NCBI RefSeq assembly: GCF_020921035.1
Contig: NC_063156.1
Location: 9,808,501-9,872,500, forward strand
Length of the DNA: 64,000 nt
Direction of reading: 5' to 3'
Source of the DNA: Rhodamnia argentea
Lineage: Eukaryota; Streptophyta; Magnoliopsida; Myrtales; Myrtaceae
Each line of letters starts with the position of its first letter. Positions within the stretch are counted from its first letter, which is position 1. This document shows, piece after piece, positions 42,145 through 55,203 of this stretch. The translations under genes and the position numbers were made by a program. The notes below the pieces were generated by a model. It made no database searches, was not told the DNA's origin, and saw only the letters and a list, made by a program, of their open reading frames with translations.

Positions 42145-42976
42145 TTTTTTTTTCCATAATAGGATTAAAAAAATTACCAAAATAGGTTTTTTTTTTTACC
42201 ATTTTAGGCTTGGCTCGGCAGTTCCACTGCCGAGCGGGCCACGACCTTTATTATTTTTTCTTTAAATTTCATATTTTTTTTACATTTTTTATAACATTTA
42301 TTTTATTTATAAATTTTTTTCTTTTGAAACTTATTTTTATAACATTTTGTTTTTATGTAATTAATTAAAAATATTCATAAAATAAAAGTGGTAAGATATA
42401 TGAAAAACAATGAGATTTTCATAATAAATAACAATCGTTAATCGCAATTACATCTACTAATGATGTTGTCTTCTTACATGATCTTTTGTTCCATAATCGG
42501 GTTGTCTTCGTCGTTTGATAGGTATAGTATTGTACCAACGAGGAATAAGATCTAAATGAGTAGGGTGTGTAGATGACGAAAGCATATCTTGTGATGTAGA
42601 TACCTCATCAAAGTGAGAAAATATATCACGCTCGGACGGTTCATATCCTATTGTAGGAGGAGCTTCTAAGGCGAGGGAGAGGATTTTTGAGTGAGGTGAG
42701 GGAGAGCCTTCGGCGAGGAGCTTCTGAGGCGAGGGAGAGAGTTTCTGAGAGCTTTTGACGAAAAGCTTCTGAGGCGAGGGAGAATGCAAGGCAAGGGAGA
42801 TGATTTTTGAGTGAGGGAGGGAGAGCCTTCGGCTCTGCTTTTTTGGCTCTGCAACGCCCGTGAAGGGGGCAGGAGGGCTGGCTCTTGCTCAAGAATCGAA
42901 CTGTCGAGCAAGGCCTAAAATGGTAAATTTTTTAACTTATATTGGTAATTTTTTTAATCCTTTTTTTGGAAAAAAT
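42145..42976. mobile_element. TIR element nested in the solo LTR
   Basis: Ends of about 60 bp are inverted: ggattaaaaaaattaccaa at 42162 and its near complement ending at 42960, extended outward by tttttcca-like sequence. The inward parts (taccattttaggc, then ctcggcag/ctcgacag) also match. The interior includes the repeat block at 42660-42830 and a minus-strand frame ending at 42457 that translates IPRWYNTIPIKRRRQPDYGT near its end. That short segment looks like a real protein tail and may be captured or transposase-linked coding sequence. No clean target duplication was found. Confidence 0.6.
42660..42830. repeat. Short tandem reiterations of a GAGGCGAGGGAGAG-type motif
   Basis: The motif agcttct(a/g)aggcgaggga recurs at about 42661, 42719 and 42766, and 'tttttgagtgag' occurs twice, in a semi-regular array within the nested TIR element. 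The minus-strand open frames across it translate to reiterated LPRLRS/ SPSPQK-like peptides. Confidence 0.7.
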
Positions 42977-43435
42977 GTGGGGGAGGGGAAAACTTGGGGA
43001 GGAGGAAAAAAATGACGTCAGCAGGGGCTGACGTGGGGCGGCTAAAAAGGTATGGGAAAAAGAAGGATTCGGCTGATTGAAGAGAAAATGGGGCCCACAA
43101 ATTCAAAATCAAATCACACCCAAAGGTTTTTGTTTTATAATCATAAATTGTAGGAGCAAAATGGTGATTTAACAAATGGGTATCGGATTGCCATTTGGCT
43201 CAATTGATTAAGGGTAAAATTGAGTTTCACATTTAAGGTTAGATCAAGGTTAGGTTTGCATGAAGGGTCTCAATATTACGAGTAGATGTTTGACTATTCA
43301 AACTTGAATTTTTATGATCCATGTCCCAAAACAATCAATTATCGTCTCTTAAATTCTCAAAATCCAAATTTATTTTCCACGCTGAAATTCATAATTTTTC
43401 TAAGTGACTTCAAAATTTTAGGGCGTCACAACGGC

Positions 43436-43758
43436 GATGCTACATAAGACGGCCGGCGTTGATGAGGGCATGACCTTCACCCATGGCCGTTGAGGGTTGC
43501 TAGCGACCCTTGGCGGCCATTTTTTAAAAAAATATTGATGAAAAATGTCAACGACAAGAACGACCGTCCTATGTGGCATCGTTGGCATCCATGTCACCGA
43601 TTTTTTTATCAAAATTGGCTGGATAAACTAAATTAGTGCCCATACCAAAAATTTAGGACTAAATTGGTCCTTCGACAAAAAAAAATTGGTCCAATTGAAA
43701 GATTTATGACTGAATTGGTACCAATGTAATAGATTTGTGACTTTTTTAGTACTTTTCC
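43436..43758. mobile_element. Arm and core of a foldback element cut by the solo LTR
   Basis: gatgctacataagacggcc (43436) and, complemented, gatgccacataggacggtc (near 43558-43580) are inverted relatives around a GC-rich core. The right end carries the family's 'aggactaaattgg ... gacttttttagtacttttccc' terminus, shared with 54768-55203. The left arm is interrupted by the solo LTR, consistent with 'gtgaatgccggc' just left of it. Confidence 0.55.
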
Positions 43759-44033
43759 CTCCATTTGTTAGTTCACTCGTGATATGGTTGAAAGTATTGC
43801 GCTCTGAAGTCCCATTAACATGTAATTGCAAGAGAAACAATGAAGTATTTCTGCTTTAAAGAGAGATGAAGTTTTGCTGCGCCAGCGACTACAGCGCGGG
43901 ATGGAAAGAATACAACTATCGCTTAGCCGACCCATCTCATGTAGGCCCAATATACACGAGTCGCCTAATCATGTTGGTCCACGTGCAACTTTTTACCATC
44001 CCTAACCTCGGACCAAAACCATGCCGGATGTTA

Positions 44034-44711
44034 GGCTCCGTTCGTTTCGCAAAAAATAAAATGTTTTTGAATAATATTTTTTTAAAATTTGTTTTCTAAG
44101 AAAAAAAATATTTTTCAGTAATTGGGTGAATCTTGAAAATGAATTGGAAGATCTTTTCCCCGTTTCAATAAAGGAAAATCAATTTCCTCTGTGCACTCAT
44201 TTTAATAGTTTTCTATTTTTTTTTAAGAATATCAAAATTTTAATTATTCTTTTATTTTTCCTTTTTGGTTTTATTTTTATTTTTATTTTTCCTTCTTTTT
44301 CGGCTAGTCGAGGCGAGGGTCGAGGTTGCCATATTATGATGAGTCAAGCCTTGCCTCGCCTATGGCCGGCGACCGGCGGAGGAAGAAAAAAGAAAAGAAA
44401 AGAATATAAAAATAAAAATAAAATAAGGATAATAAATAAAAAATTGTTAAAGAGATTAAAAAAATTTGAAAATAAAAAGAAAAGAAAAGACAAATAACAA
44501 TTAATTAAATGAAAAGGAATGGAGGGAGGAAAAATGAGGGGAAATGTTTTGCTCTTCTCAAAAAGATGAAATCAATTTCCTCACTTTTGCATTTTTTTTC
44601 TTCATAAGAGGAAAATATTTTTCTTGAATCGTTTATTTTCTATAAATTGAAAGCCAAAAAATTTGAGAAAATATTCTCTTGAAAGTTGTTTCCCACAAAA
44701 GAGACGGACCT
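44034..44711. mobile_element. Harbinger-like MITE, unit 1 (0.68 kb)
   Basis: It starts ggctccgttcgtttcgc after a TTA (44031-44033) and ends cggacct before the shared TTA at 44712-44714. TTA target sites with GGCTCCGTTTGTTTCG-type ends fit PIF/Harbinger MITEs. Its body matches the last 0.6 kb of unit 2, so it looks like a deletion derivative. It has no coding capacity; the centre (44300-44370) has the GC-rich 'gaggcgagggtcg' block. Confidence 0.7.
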
Positions 44712-44714
44712 TTA

Positions 44715-46121
44715 GGCCGTGTATGGTAACACCCCAGAAAAAATGTTTTTGTTTCCAAAGTATTCTTGGAACACTTTAGGAATAGAAACGCGTATGGTAA
44801 AAATATGTTCCCAAAGTGTTCCGGGAACACTTTTGGAAAAACGAAACACTTTTGGAGAAGAAACAAGAAAAAAAAAACTTGCTTCTATGTTTTCGGAACA
44901 TTTTTTAGAAAATACATTCCGAACATTTTTTAGAAACATTTGGGAATAATTTTTTTTTTAACACATTGTCTTCTCTTTTGTTGTTGCATGATGTTGACAC
45001 TTGATTTTTTTTATCATTTTTTTTTTCAAAATTAATTAAAAATACCAAAAAAAATTCATAAAATTACAAAATCAACCTTGGAAGCTTTGGCTTAGCCTTA
45101 GGAACCAATTTTGAACAAAAAAAAATATTTTTCGTAATTTTTCACATTTTTCGGATTCATTTTAATTATAAAAATAGCCGAAAATCAGGAAAATAGTATT
45201 TGTGGTCAGAAAAATGCGCAAAAATAGTCCATATTTTTATTTTAATTCCCTTTTCATTTTGGGCTCTTAAATTTTTAAAAATTCAGTTTGAGACCACATG
45301 CCTTTTCATTGAACATAATCCTAAATTGACTAAAAATTTCCATTTTAAATCATTTTAGCCAAAAATTTTTACTTTTAGAGTCATGACATGAGACTTTGAT
45401 ATCCCGCATCTCATTTAAAATGTTTTTGAATAATATTTTTTGAAAATTTGCACATTTGGACTAAAAGGACCTAAATACATAAATATTTTTCATTTTAGTC
45501 CCGGTTTCACCAAAATGAATTGGAAGATCTTTTCTAGGGGTTTCATTAAAGGATAATCACATTTTTAACTACTTGGGAACTTATTTTACATAGTGAAACA
45601 TATTGTAATTTTTCTTTTATAGAATATCAATATTTGATTATTCTTTATTTTTCAATTTTTCGTTTTATTTTTATTTTTATTTTTCCTCCTTTTTTGAATA
45701 GTTGACGTGAGGGTCGATATTGTCATTTATGATAAATCGAGCCATAAATTACTTATACATATATTGGCCGAATTTGATTTAGAAAATTGAAAAAATGAGA
45801 TTTAAATTGATTTAGTATGTAAAAAAGATAAAGACACGAACTAAATTGTTAAAGAGATATAAAAAGTTTCCAAGTAAAATTAAAAGAAAAAACAAATAAC
45901 AATTAATTAAATGAAAAGGAATGGAGGGAGGAAAAATGAGGGGAAATGTTTTGCTCTTCTCTCAACAAAAATGAAATCAATTTCCTCACTTTTGCATTTT
46001 TTTTTTCATAAGAGGATAAATTTTTTCCTTGAATTGTTTATTTTCCGAAAATCGGTGCCGAACAAAAAAGAAAAAAATTTTCTTTTTGAAAGTTGTTTCG
46101 AAACAAAGAAAGTACGGAGCT
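44715..46121. mobile_element. Harbinger-like MITE, unit 2 (1.4 kb)
   Basis: It starts ggccgtgtatgg, a mutated end, after TTA at 44712-44714 and ends cggagct before TTA at 46122-46124. It is near-collinear with unit 3 at an offset of about 1.4 kb; for example ccttggaagctttggcttag occurs in both. No credible transposase frame is present; the length comes from non-coding AT-rich sequence. Confidence 0.7.
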
Positions 46122-46124
46122 TTA

Positions 46125-47537
46125 GGCTCGCGTTGTTTATGGAAAATACACCTTAGAAAAAGTATTTTATTTCCAGAAGTATTTTCCTAAAACACTTTGG
46201 GACTTAACCGACGTTTGGCAAAATATCTTGAAAAAGTTCCGGAAAACATTTTCCTTTTGGAAAGGAAAATCATTTTTTGGAGTAGAAACAAGAAACAAAA
46301 AAAAACTTTCATTTATGTTTTTGGAACATTTTTTAGAAACATTTGGGAATAATTTTTTTTTAACACATTGTCTTCTCTTTTGTTCTTGCATGATGTTGAC
46401 ACTTGATTTTTTTTTTATCATTTTATTTTTGAAAATTAATTAAAAATACCAAAAAAATTCATAAAATTACAAAATCAACCTTGGAAGCTTTGGCTTAGCC
46501 TTAGGAACCAATTTTGAACAAAAAAAAAATCGTAATTTTTGACATTTTTCGGATTTATTTTAATTATAAAAATAGGCGAAAATCAGGAAAAATAGTATTT
46601 GTGGTCAGAAAAATGGGCAAAAATAGTCCATATTTTTATTTTAATTCCCTTTTCATTTTGGGCTCTTAAATTTTTAAAAATTCAGTTTGGGACCACATGC
46701 CTTTTCATTGAACATAATCCTAAATTGACTAAAAAATTTCATTTTAAATCATTGTAGCCAAAAAATTTTACTTTTAGAGTCGTGACATGATACTTTGATA
46801 CCCTACATCTCATTTCAGTTCTCATGTTTGGAAAAATTGCACAATTGGACTAAAAGGACCTAAATACATAAATATTTTTCATTTTAGTCCCCGGTTTCAC
46901 TCAAAGTGCAATTAATATTTTTCTAGGGGTTTCCGTTTAAAGATAATCACATTTTTAACTACTTGGGAACATTTACATGTGAAACATAATTGTAATTTTT
47001 CCTATCTATAGAAAACATATTTGATGTTCTCGTTGTCCAATTCCAATTCGTCTTCTTTTTTAGTTTTTTTAAATAGTTGACTTCGTTTATATTGTAATTT
47101 GATAAATCGTGCATAAATTACTTATACATATATTGGTCTAATTTGATTTAGTAAATTGAACAAATGAGATTTAATTTGATTTAGTAAGTTAAAAAGATAA
47201 AGACATCTTAATTTTAATATATATAGTCTCCTTAATTAAATAAAAAAATTAGGAACAATTTTTTTGAAAAATAAATAAAAAACGAAAGCAAATAATAAAA
47301 GAATAGTTGAAAGGGAGGAATGAATGTGGAAATTCTTCTTCTTCTTCTTCTTTTTTTTTTTTCGGGAACAAAATGGAAATCATTTTCCTTAAGCTTTTAG
47401 TTAGGTTTTTTTTGTTGACGGGAATAAAATTTTTTTCCGTTGACCGCTCATTTTCCGCCCCCAAAAACGTTGTCGGAACAAAAATGGAAAAAATGTTTTC
47501 TATTTTAAAAGGTATTTTCCGAGAAACAAACGGAGCC
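46125..47537. mobile_element. Harbinger-like MITE, unit 3 (1.4 kb)
   Basis: It starts ggctcgcgttgtttatgg after TTA at 46122-46124 and ends gaaacaaacggagcc before TTA at 47538-47540. The right end is the complement of the left end of unit 1 over about 17 bases with few changes. Its sequence parallels unit 2 throughout, with many small indels. Confidence 0.7.
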
Positions 47538-47540
47538 TTA

Positions 47541-49532
47541 AAGTAGTTCTGTTTTCCAATGCAAGACAATGAAGCTGTCCTTATGCATTTGGAATCTTTA
47601 CTCAACGAACATAGCCCCAAAAAATGGGTTCCCTTTTCGTTAAACATATGATTTCATAATCCAATCTCTACCGACAACAACAACATGTGCTTTTTTGGAG
47701 AATTCAGAGATGAAGCGTAGAACCAAGCTCAAATACACTTAATCAATGAAGACCACTCGATAGAATGTCTAGATAAAGCCGTCGATCATCGAGGTCCTAA
47801 CAATAAACTTGGCCCGCAAAACCCCTACTGATGGAAGATCTGAAGAGCTCATCCATCGTGAGTCTCCAGTGGACGGAGTTCGAGTGGAAATCAAGACAAA
47901 GGGAGACACCGATCGATTGACTCGAAAGGAACATCTGGGATATAACAGAAGTTTGAATCTACAATATCTTATAGATCAATCAGGTTTCACTCTTCCTTCA
48001 CACCGCTTGCTGTTTTCTCACTGATAAGCCCTCAATAAACACATCTGAATCGCTCGCCCCACCGTCACGCAATCTTTTCTTTTTTCGTGTTCGCAAAGCA
48101 ATGATATCAAAGCCAGCCGATGGGGATCCCGTGAAACTGCCAGCGAGGCGAAACACACTCGACATTAAAACCTATCAAATGACACGGGACCGTACAATAG
48201 ATTGCGGAAACACTTTCGCACTGGTGACAGACTAAAGAGCATGCGTGAAACAGATAAAAGTGAAATCAAGCTCAAGGACTATTGGAGCTCCAACCGTTCA
48301 CCTGCATAAACAGAATTAGCAGTAAAACAACTTAATACTTAAAAGTGAGGATTAGCTGACATTGCAGAGTTTACCACCCGGAAAGTTGTAGGAAAAGCTA
48401 CTGATTTTTTTACCATTTACACTAGAAGACTAAGGATCTAAGCTTAGTCGGCAATTCAAGTACTATTGCAGAACCGATTTTCAAGTTCTTGAACTGAAAT
48501 CCGGAGAATAATTTACTGAGATGTTGAAGGAAAGTACATGGGTGAGCACAAAGCTTATTGTTCATGTTCAAATACTCAAGAAGACACAACAGGAGATGAC
48601 TCAACTCGATCTAGTTAACCGTATAAACCACGTGAAATGTGACGTGTTGTGACAGATAAAACAAAACCTACAGAATGACAACCTACTTCACAAACATAAT
48701 AAACCATTTTTCCATGAACCAAAATCGTCTCTTATCTCACGGGACTCCGCGTCATACCCAAATGTACAAGCCATTCGCATGCTTTTGAACAAATAATTAG
48801 CAGATGCCAAAACGTGATTTAAAGGCATTGTCTCCTTGTCCAGCATCAAAGCATCAGTCCTCCGGTTGACATTTCTGATGAGTTTGCTGGCTTCCTCTCA
48901 GTTCACCAACTAATTCAACGTGTGACAATGTGACATTCTCTAACGTCGGCTCTGAATAAGATAAGGAAAGATTTCTCAGAGCCTAGGTAACATAGTTAAT
49001 GAAGTAAATCCAACTAGAAAGCATGGCAACTAAAAGGAATTCACACCAGTAACTAACAATGATCTACAAATCTTTTCACGACATCCTCAATTTGTGCATT
49101 TTGATAAATGATTAGTCTGAGTATCTCCGCTTCGACATTTTACAGCAAGAACTTTGTCAAATAAATCATGCTGTGCCAACTGAAAACCTCTGCTGACTTT
49201 AAAAATGCAAAGTTGATGTCACATGGATAAGGAAAACATTGTTGACCAACAATTAGCTGAAAATATCTCCTAACCATATGGGTGCCTAACTTCCTAAGGA
49301 AGAGTTCATGATGGTCATGCAAGGGAATGTTAATAAGAGCTTTTCAATTTTGCATATCGCCTGCCACAAGTAGATGCCTGTCCTTGATATGTGGGTTCTA
49401 TGCCAAATATGCAAATAAAATATCATCATATACTACTTATGAGAAGAGTATTCCACCCAATTCGAATGACCAATTTCATAAGTATGAACAAAATGCCGAA
49501 AAAGGCATAATTGATAAGAACAAAATTAACCT
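47541..49532. other. Spacer and probable 3' UTR of the first DHHC gene
   Basis: No gene is visible. Short open frames (for example 47809-48024) show no domain. The right-hand part is downstream sequence of the minus-strand S-acyltransferase gene. Confidence 0.45.
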
Positions 49533-52500
49533 TCATGGTGCAGCACTTTGATTGGAAACATTCGTATCATCTTTCTTTTCTGTTGCAATATTGTCATCTT
49601 CTAAAGCACTGGAGCTATATGCAGATTCACTGGCTTTCTGTTGAACAGCAAGGCTTTGTCCAGAACAAGTCACTTGATTACCATCAATAGTTGTTTCTGT
49701 GGGTTTCTTCATGTCCTGCTCTGCAGGGAACATTGAGTCAACACACCCTCCATCTTCCTCTTTATTCTTCGAATCATCGTCAGAATCATCATATTCCAAG
49801 TCGCGTAAGATTTCTGGAAGAGTGATGCCAACATCCTCTGCAAGCTTCATTCCCATCTCAATATCTAATTTCTCTTTTGAACTCATAATGCCTTCACCGA
49901 AGTTTGGAGTCACCACACCCACATCATCTTGTTCCTCTACCACAACAAATGCACGGAAATTGTTCATTGAAGGTGGGATCTTAGAGAAGAAAACTTCCCT
50001 AAGGTTTCCCATGACCCCCCTGTTGTAGGGGTTCTCCTTTTTATCGTAGCGGTAGCGGAAGTTCTCATAGGTGGTCTGCACAAGCAGAAGAATTGAACTT
50101 TAGCAAGATTAATTCATAGTACGTGCATAATTACCAAAAAAAAAAAATTCATAGTAAGTGCACATTTGGACGTCGGTTTGAGAGGGATAGAAAGATCACC
50201 TGATTTGTGCAAATCAGATAGGAGTGGAAAACTGTCAAACCACCGACGAACCAGACAGCTATGAAGCAGTAGATAATGAGAAAATCTGACAAGTAATCAT
50301 TCGACATAGCCTTCCAGATAGACTTTTTTGCTCTTTTCAGTTGAAGAAGGTCGATCCAAGAAAATGCAAACACATATATGCACAACACGGTTGAAGTTGA
50401 AACAAACATGAAGAAGAATCTGTAATTACGCTGCTCCAAGAAGGAAGATAAGAAATGTTAGCTAATAGGTGGAAAGACTGGGGGAGCGTGAGGAAAAGTA
50501 TTTTCAAGTGGAACTTAGATTTCATATAAATACCAAACAACGCATCTATCCATCCATGACCAGCAAAAAGCATGTAAAACGAGTATGACTCCAGAAGACG
50601 ATCCCCTCCTAATGAGGCTTCGTATCACTTCCCCTAATCGAGGAAATGCAGTCAATTGTCTCTTGTAGAAATTGGTTACAAATGCACAGTGTTGCTCTTC
50701 GCATGTAAATGTGCATACTTTTGTTCATAACTTCTTATGGAATCTATAATGGATCTTCCTTCAGTGATCATCAATAAAAGAGATTGACTTCTGATGTCGG
50801 TTTTTTTTTTTTTTCTTATAGCAGATATAGATCCTAGTGACATCAATCTTGAACTGATAACACCTAACTAGGATAGAATCAGTTGTAGCGAAACAATGCA
50901 CTAGACAGACCGATCTAGGCTTGAAAGTTTCATTACACATGAAAAGACAGTGCATTGGATAGGAGGTACTGGGAGATGCAACTTGTCACAGGACTAACTA
51001 TAAGATATCATTGATTCAAGTTCCACGATTATTAACGAGCAAAGAATCTTCAAGACTTCAAGTTACCTCATTGTACTCTTGCCAGGTACAACTTAGTTAA
51101 GATTGAACAGAAACAAGAAGGAAAATATGACAACCCATCTACACTTGCAACAACAGGTCATATTGACTTGGTATATCAGCCCGAATATGAACCTTTTTCT
51201 TCTAGGTTTTTAGATGCTTGGCTCAGAATTACTTACTATTCCAATGCACTGGCCAACCCATGGACAATGATGGTCAAATCTCTGGACGCAATTGTTGCAG
51301 ATTGAGCAATGAGAAGCACGAGGAGGACGAAACAGCAAGCAAGTATCACAATACTTCACTTTTACTGCATGACCATTCACAATCACATCCTTTGTTCGGG
51401 GTAGTTTCATATGAGGTGTTCTCCCATTAACCCACTCCATTGATGGGGTAGTGACATCACAGGCTTCGTCTGATTCAGGAGGCTTAGAATTTCTAGGGAC
51501 TATCCCAGGATCTCTAGCAGAAGTGATAAAAAGAAAAAATAAATCCTGCATGAAAATGTGTAGTATGAGTCAGTGAACAAATCCGCAACAGGACATGCCT
51601 GACTGAGAATCAAAGTCATCAGTATTCACATGGTAAATGTGAAGAATTTGTCCAGTAAAAATATTAAACCACATGAAAACACCTCCTGCAACAGCAGCAC
51701 ATAAAGTTCCAGAGATGCAACATCACTTAGATTCTAGAGAGAGAAATCCTCTCCACGTAACGCCAAAACAGGACGCATTCTCTCTTATAACTTTTTGTTT
51801 CAGAATTTCTGTTGCATAGTTAAAACCCAGAGAAATAAGAGAAAAGGTATATACTGTAATGTGTCAAGAAGTTACATGTTTCTCTATCTGAAGATCTGGT
51901 TCCTCAAATTCTTGTCTTGTAGATACTAGAAGGCATTGCTCGAGAGCTGGATGGCACCGACAGAATATATTTTTCCGTCAAGCTTATTTAATAAATTTTT
52001 TCAGATATCTAAGGTTACCCAGCAAAACTGATGGGAAAAAAAAAATTCTTACCTGCTGAAAAAAACATTAACATGCAATAGGATATTGAAAACAAACTTC
52101 AATTTCTCAGTGTGACCGAAGCTCTAACACACATACCAGAACAGCGAGAATCAAACCACCAATCATTGCAGGCAATGCATAGGGATGATCTTCGATTTTG
52201 GAATGGGCTCTCGTGCAGAAAGCAATCGCAGGGCCAGCAATAAGGAGGGTTGAAAGCAACAGGGACGCGACATCAGGCCCGAAAATCAACCTCCCTTGGC
52301 AGAAAAATCTCTGACCCAGAGAAGGGAGAAGAAAGAAAAGAGACAAAACAGTATTAGACATTGCCAAACGGTATCATTAGTTCTGAAGTTTCAGGATCCA
52401 CAAATCATATAAAGATTTATTGCTCCCAATCCTCATTCTGCGTTGCGCCGTCTCAGGCGATTTCAAGACCGCTAGCAAATTTCACCCAAGGAACAACAAG

Positions 52501-52926
52501 TCCCTCCACATAAACAGTTGACACTACAAGATGGTTAGTGACTAAACATACCGAACAATAGTCAATTAATGTGCAGAGGGACGGTACAATCGACTACAAA
52601 TCCAACAAGAACAACGAAGCACCCTACTCACACAAACAGACAATTCGCTGATCCAAGACAAATTACAAGAAGGATGAACACATTCCACTGCCTGAACAAA
52701 CTCCGAGTTCATTTGATGAATCACAGAATCGAAAGCATCATCACAAGGAACATAAAAGGCGACACAGAACAGTTCACGCGCCAAAACCCAGCATTGAAAT
52801 CGGACGAACTCAACTGCGTCAAACAGCACCAGCTCCGGATAAAGTAGAAGTGCATTGGAGAGAGAGACTCACATTGCTTCCCCTCCAGACCTGATAGAGC
52901 CTCCTGGGCTTGGCGTCCTGTGCCAT
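49533..52926 (-). CDS. DHHC-type protein S-acyltransferase (copy 1)
   Basis: Coding exons on the minus strand are 52873-52926, 52137-52310, 51237-51545, 50200-50430 and 49533-50075; all junctions are in phase 0 and give 436 residues. The zinc-binding Cys-rich domain starts at CDTC (142-145), and the catalytic DHHC is at 167-170 in [16 protein letters not shown] (the TTxE motif) is at 257-260. Four membrane segments are evident: two in exon 2 ([15 protein letters not shown] and [10 protein letters not shown]) and two in exon 4 ([17 protein letters not shown] and [16 protein letters not shown]). The C-terminal tail of about 180 residues is acidic and Ser/Asp-rich. Known role: transfers palmitate to cysteines of membrane-associated proteins, via an acyl-enzyme on the DHHC cysteine. 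It is closest in layout to the Arabidopsis PAT05-PAT09 group; substrates cannot be deduced. A paralogue lies 5 kb away in the same orientation. Confidence 0.95.
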
Positions 52927-53364
52927 TCTTTGCGAGAAAGATATCGACTACAACGAGGCTGCAGATAACACACTCTCTCCCTCTTTCTCAAAACTTTCTC
53001 TGATCGTCGTCTTCACAGGGGAAAGCCTCGCAAGAAACGGAAGGAAAGAAAAAACCGAAACTTATCCAGAAAAGATCATCGAAACACGACTCCAAAAGAC
53101 GACCCACTTCCGAATTTCAAAACTTTGTACAACATGGCCCTGACAAGAAACTCAGCAAAGCTGGAATCGAGAGAGACAGAGAGACAGAGCGAAATCTTAT
53201 TCAAATCGAATCGAACAACAACAAAAAGAGAACAAAAACCAGCGTCCGTCACTGGTCTCGCACCAACCCCCTCCTCTCCTTCCTCTTCCTCTTCCTCTTC
53301 TTCTTCTTCTTCTTCTTCTTTGTGGCTGCGAGAAGGAACATACCATGATCTTGTCACATTAGCA

Positions 53365-53395
<31 letters not shown>

Positions 53396-53680
53396 AGCGA
53401 TGCAGAGAGCGATGAGTTCGGTGAGGGGCGGAAGTTTCAATTTTCTCGCGGGTCTTATGCGCCCCTTTTTTTATTTAACTCGTTTATTATTCTATATCGT
53501 TTGAATTTCGACCCCCAAAAAAAAAAAAATCATATAACAAGACACTTGATTTGTATTGCAATAAATAGGTCATAAACAAATTAAATGGATCTATCTAGGT
53601 CTGATCGTTTATAACCTAATTCAATCTCGACCTGACGGGGTCTAATAAATGATCCATAAACTTGAGTCGAACATAGAATG
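52927..53680. promoter_or_regulatory. 5' region of DHHC copy 1, with CTT and CT microsatellites
   Basis: A (CTT)n run at about 53286-53321 and a (CT)n run at 53365-53391 lie 360-470 bp upstream of the minus-strand ATG, so as GAA/GA in transcript sense they probably fall in the leader or core promoter. I see no clear TATA box. The small frames across them are repeat-encoded. Confidence 0.5.
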
Positions 53681-53996
53681 CAATACCTAAATTTTATCTC
53701 AATGGGCAATGTGATCCGTGAATTTTTAATTTATTCAATATAGTTTATGAACTTTTATTGTATGTTCAATTTAGCCTCCGAACTATAAGAAAAATGCTCA
53801 ATATTATCCTTTTAATGCTATGACAATATTGATTATTTTTAATATAGTTCATGGATTACATTGAATATGTACCAAAAGATTGGAGACTACATTAAACAAT
53901 TTAAAATTTCATGGACGGCGTTACTTATTAGGCTAAAATTCAGAGATCACATGACATATCGAGCCAAAGTTCAGAAATAATTTATATCGTTTTACT
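53681..53996. mobile_element. Small inverted-repeat (foldback) element
   Basis: The left arm (caatacctaaattttatctc..., gatccgtgaatttttaattt) and the complemented right arm (atgtgatctctgaatttt, gtctccaatcttttggtac) are imperfect inverted relatives around a short centre near 53830. It is AT-rich and non-coding; ends and target duplication are not resolved. Confidence 0.55.
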
Positions 53997-54767
53997 TTGA
54001 ATTTCGGGATTTATGGAAAATGAAATAAATAAAATTATTAGCGGATAAACAATTAATAAAAAATCAAAAAGTATACGCGTGTTTCCGCTGGTCCACGGAG
54101 CATTGGTGGTGCCCCTCCAACAAACGTGCCATCACATTCCCAGCTCGCATGTTCTTCGATTTTGTATTTTATTTTGTCTCGATCCGATGTTGTGTCTCTT
54201 TTATTTTATTTTTTTCATTAACTTCTTTTAATAAAAGTCATCAAAGCGCATAAACGATGGGGATGTCCGACCGGTTTGTCTTTTCGCGTTTGATCCGCTT
54301 GAAACGATGAAGACAAAATGGCTGTCGAGACTTGGAACGAGCGGGAAGTTCTGTTATTATCGTTGATCGTGGGAGGGTGGGAATAAGAGGAAATAAAAAT
54401 TAGGATTGATTGAGACAAATTTTTTTTTTCTTGAAAAAGCCGAAGAATTTATTCCATTGTAAGTCTCGAAGCGCCGCCCCCCACGACGGATTTATCCCGA
54501 ACGTAACTCTCGTCTAGCAAAAGAACCTCGGACCGCCCCTTGGACCCAAACCTGCCCTCCGGTAGCACTCCGTCCAGTACCCCCCGTCGAATGGCATACG
54601 TGTGTGTCGACACGCGCGTAACGGACATCTATAAGATGGATTTGACGTGGAGAACGGTGGTTTCCGGCATGAAAGATCCACATGCCTTGGAACGCACGCA
54701 TATTGAGCGGATACTAGACGGAATGCTATCGGGTTGTAGGTTTGCGTACGTGGTATCAAAATTTTTG
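53997..54767. other. Spacer, no supported gene
   Basis: GC-richer in 54460-54720, with overlapping open frames on both strands but no recognisable domain. Confidence 0.4.
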
Positions 54768-55203
54768 GAAATTTCTTACGAGGTCCTAAATCCATTATAC
54801 TTGTGCCAATTTAATCTTAAAACTTTCAATTGTGCCAATTCGGTCATGAATCTTTTGACAACTTACCGATTCAGCTCTAGAACTTTTAATTATGCCAATG
54901 TAGTACTAAAACTTTTCAACTTTTGTCAATTTAATCCTAAGTCTTTTATAGTTTTGCCATTTTAGTCCTAAACCTATTGTTTGAATAATTTTCCGGAAGG
55001 ACTAAATTGGCAATTTATGAAAATGTTTAGGGCTAGTTTGGCAAATCATGCAATTGTTTAGGGCTAAATTCTCATAATTGAAAGGTTTATGACTAAATTG
55101 GTAAGTTGTCAAAAGATTTAGGACTGAATTAGCAGAATTGAAAGGTTTTAAGACCGAATTAACTCAAATACAATAGGTTTAGGACCTTTTGGATAATTTC
55201 TCC
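54768..55203. mobile_element. Near-palindromic foldback MITE
   Basis: The left arm reads ggtcctaaatccattatact, then 'gtgccaatt' and 'cttttgacaacttaccgatt'. The complemented right arm reads ggtcctaaacctattgtatt with matching inner blocks. The arms cover nearly 200 bp each, leaving a short centre near 54985. It belongs to the same family as the termini at 36939-37665 and 43640-43758. No coding capacity. Confidence 0.75.

Larger units (their letters stand above)
40197..43430. mobile_element. Second solo LTR, carrying a nested TIR element
   Basis: It starts TGTCACGCCCCG and ends AGGGCGTCACA, giving TG...CA termini with inverted TGTSACGCCC. The flanking pentamers are ccggc (40192-40196) and acggc (43431-43435), a target duplication with one mismatch. 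No gag-pol sequence is present. A long minus-strand frame at 41453-42202 is Pro/Ser/His-rich low-complexity translation and not a gene. About 0.8 kb of the length is a nested element at 42145-42976. Confidence 0.7.
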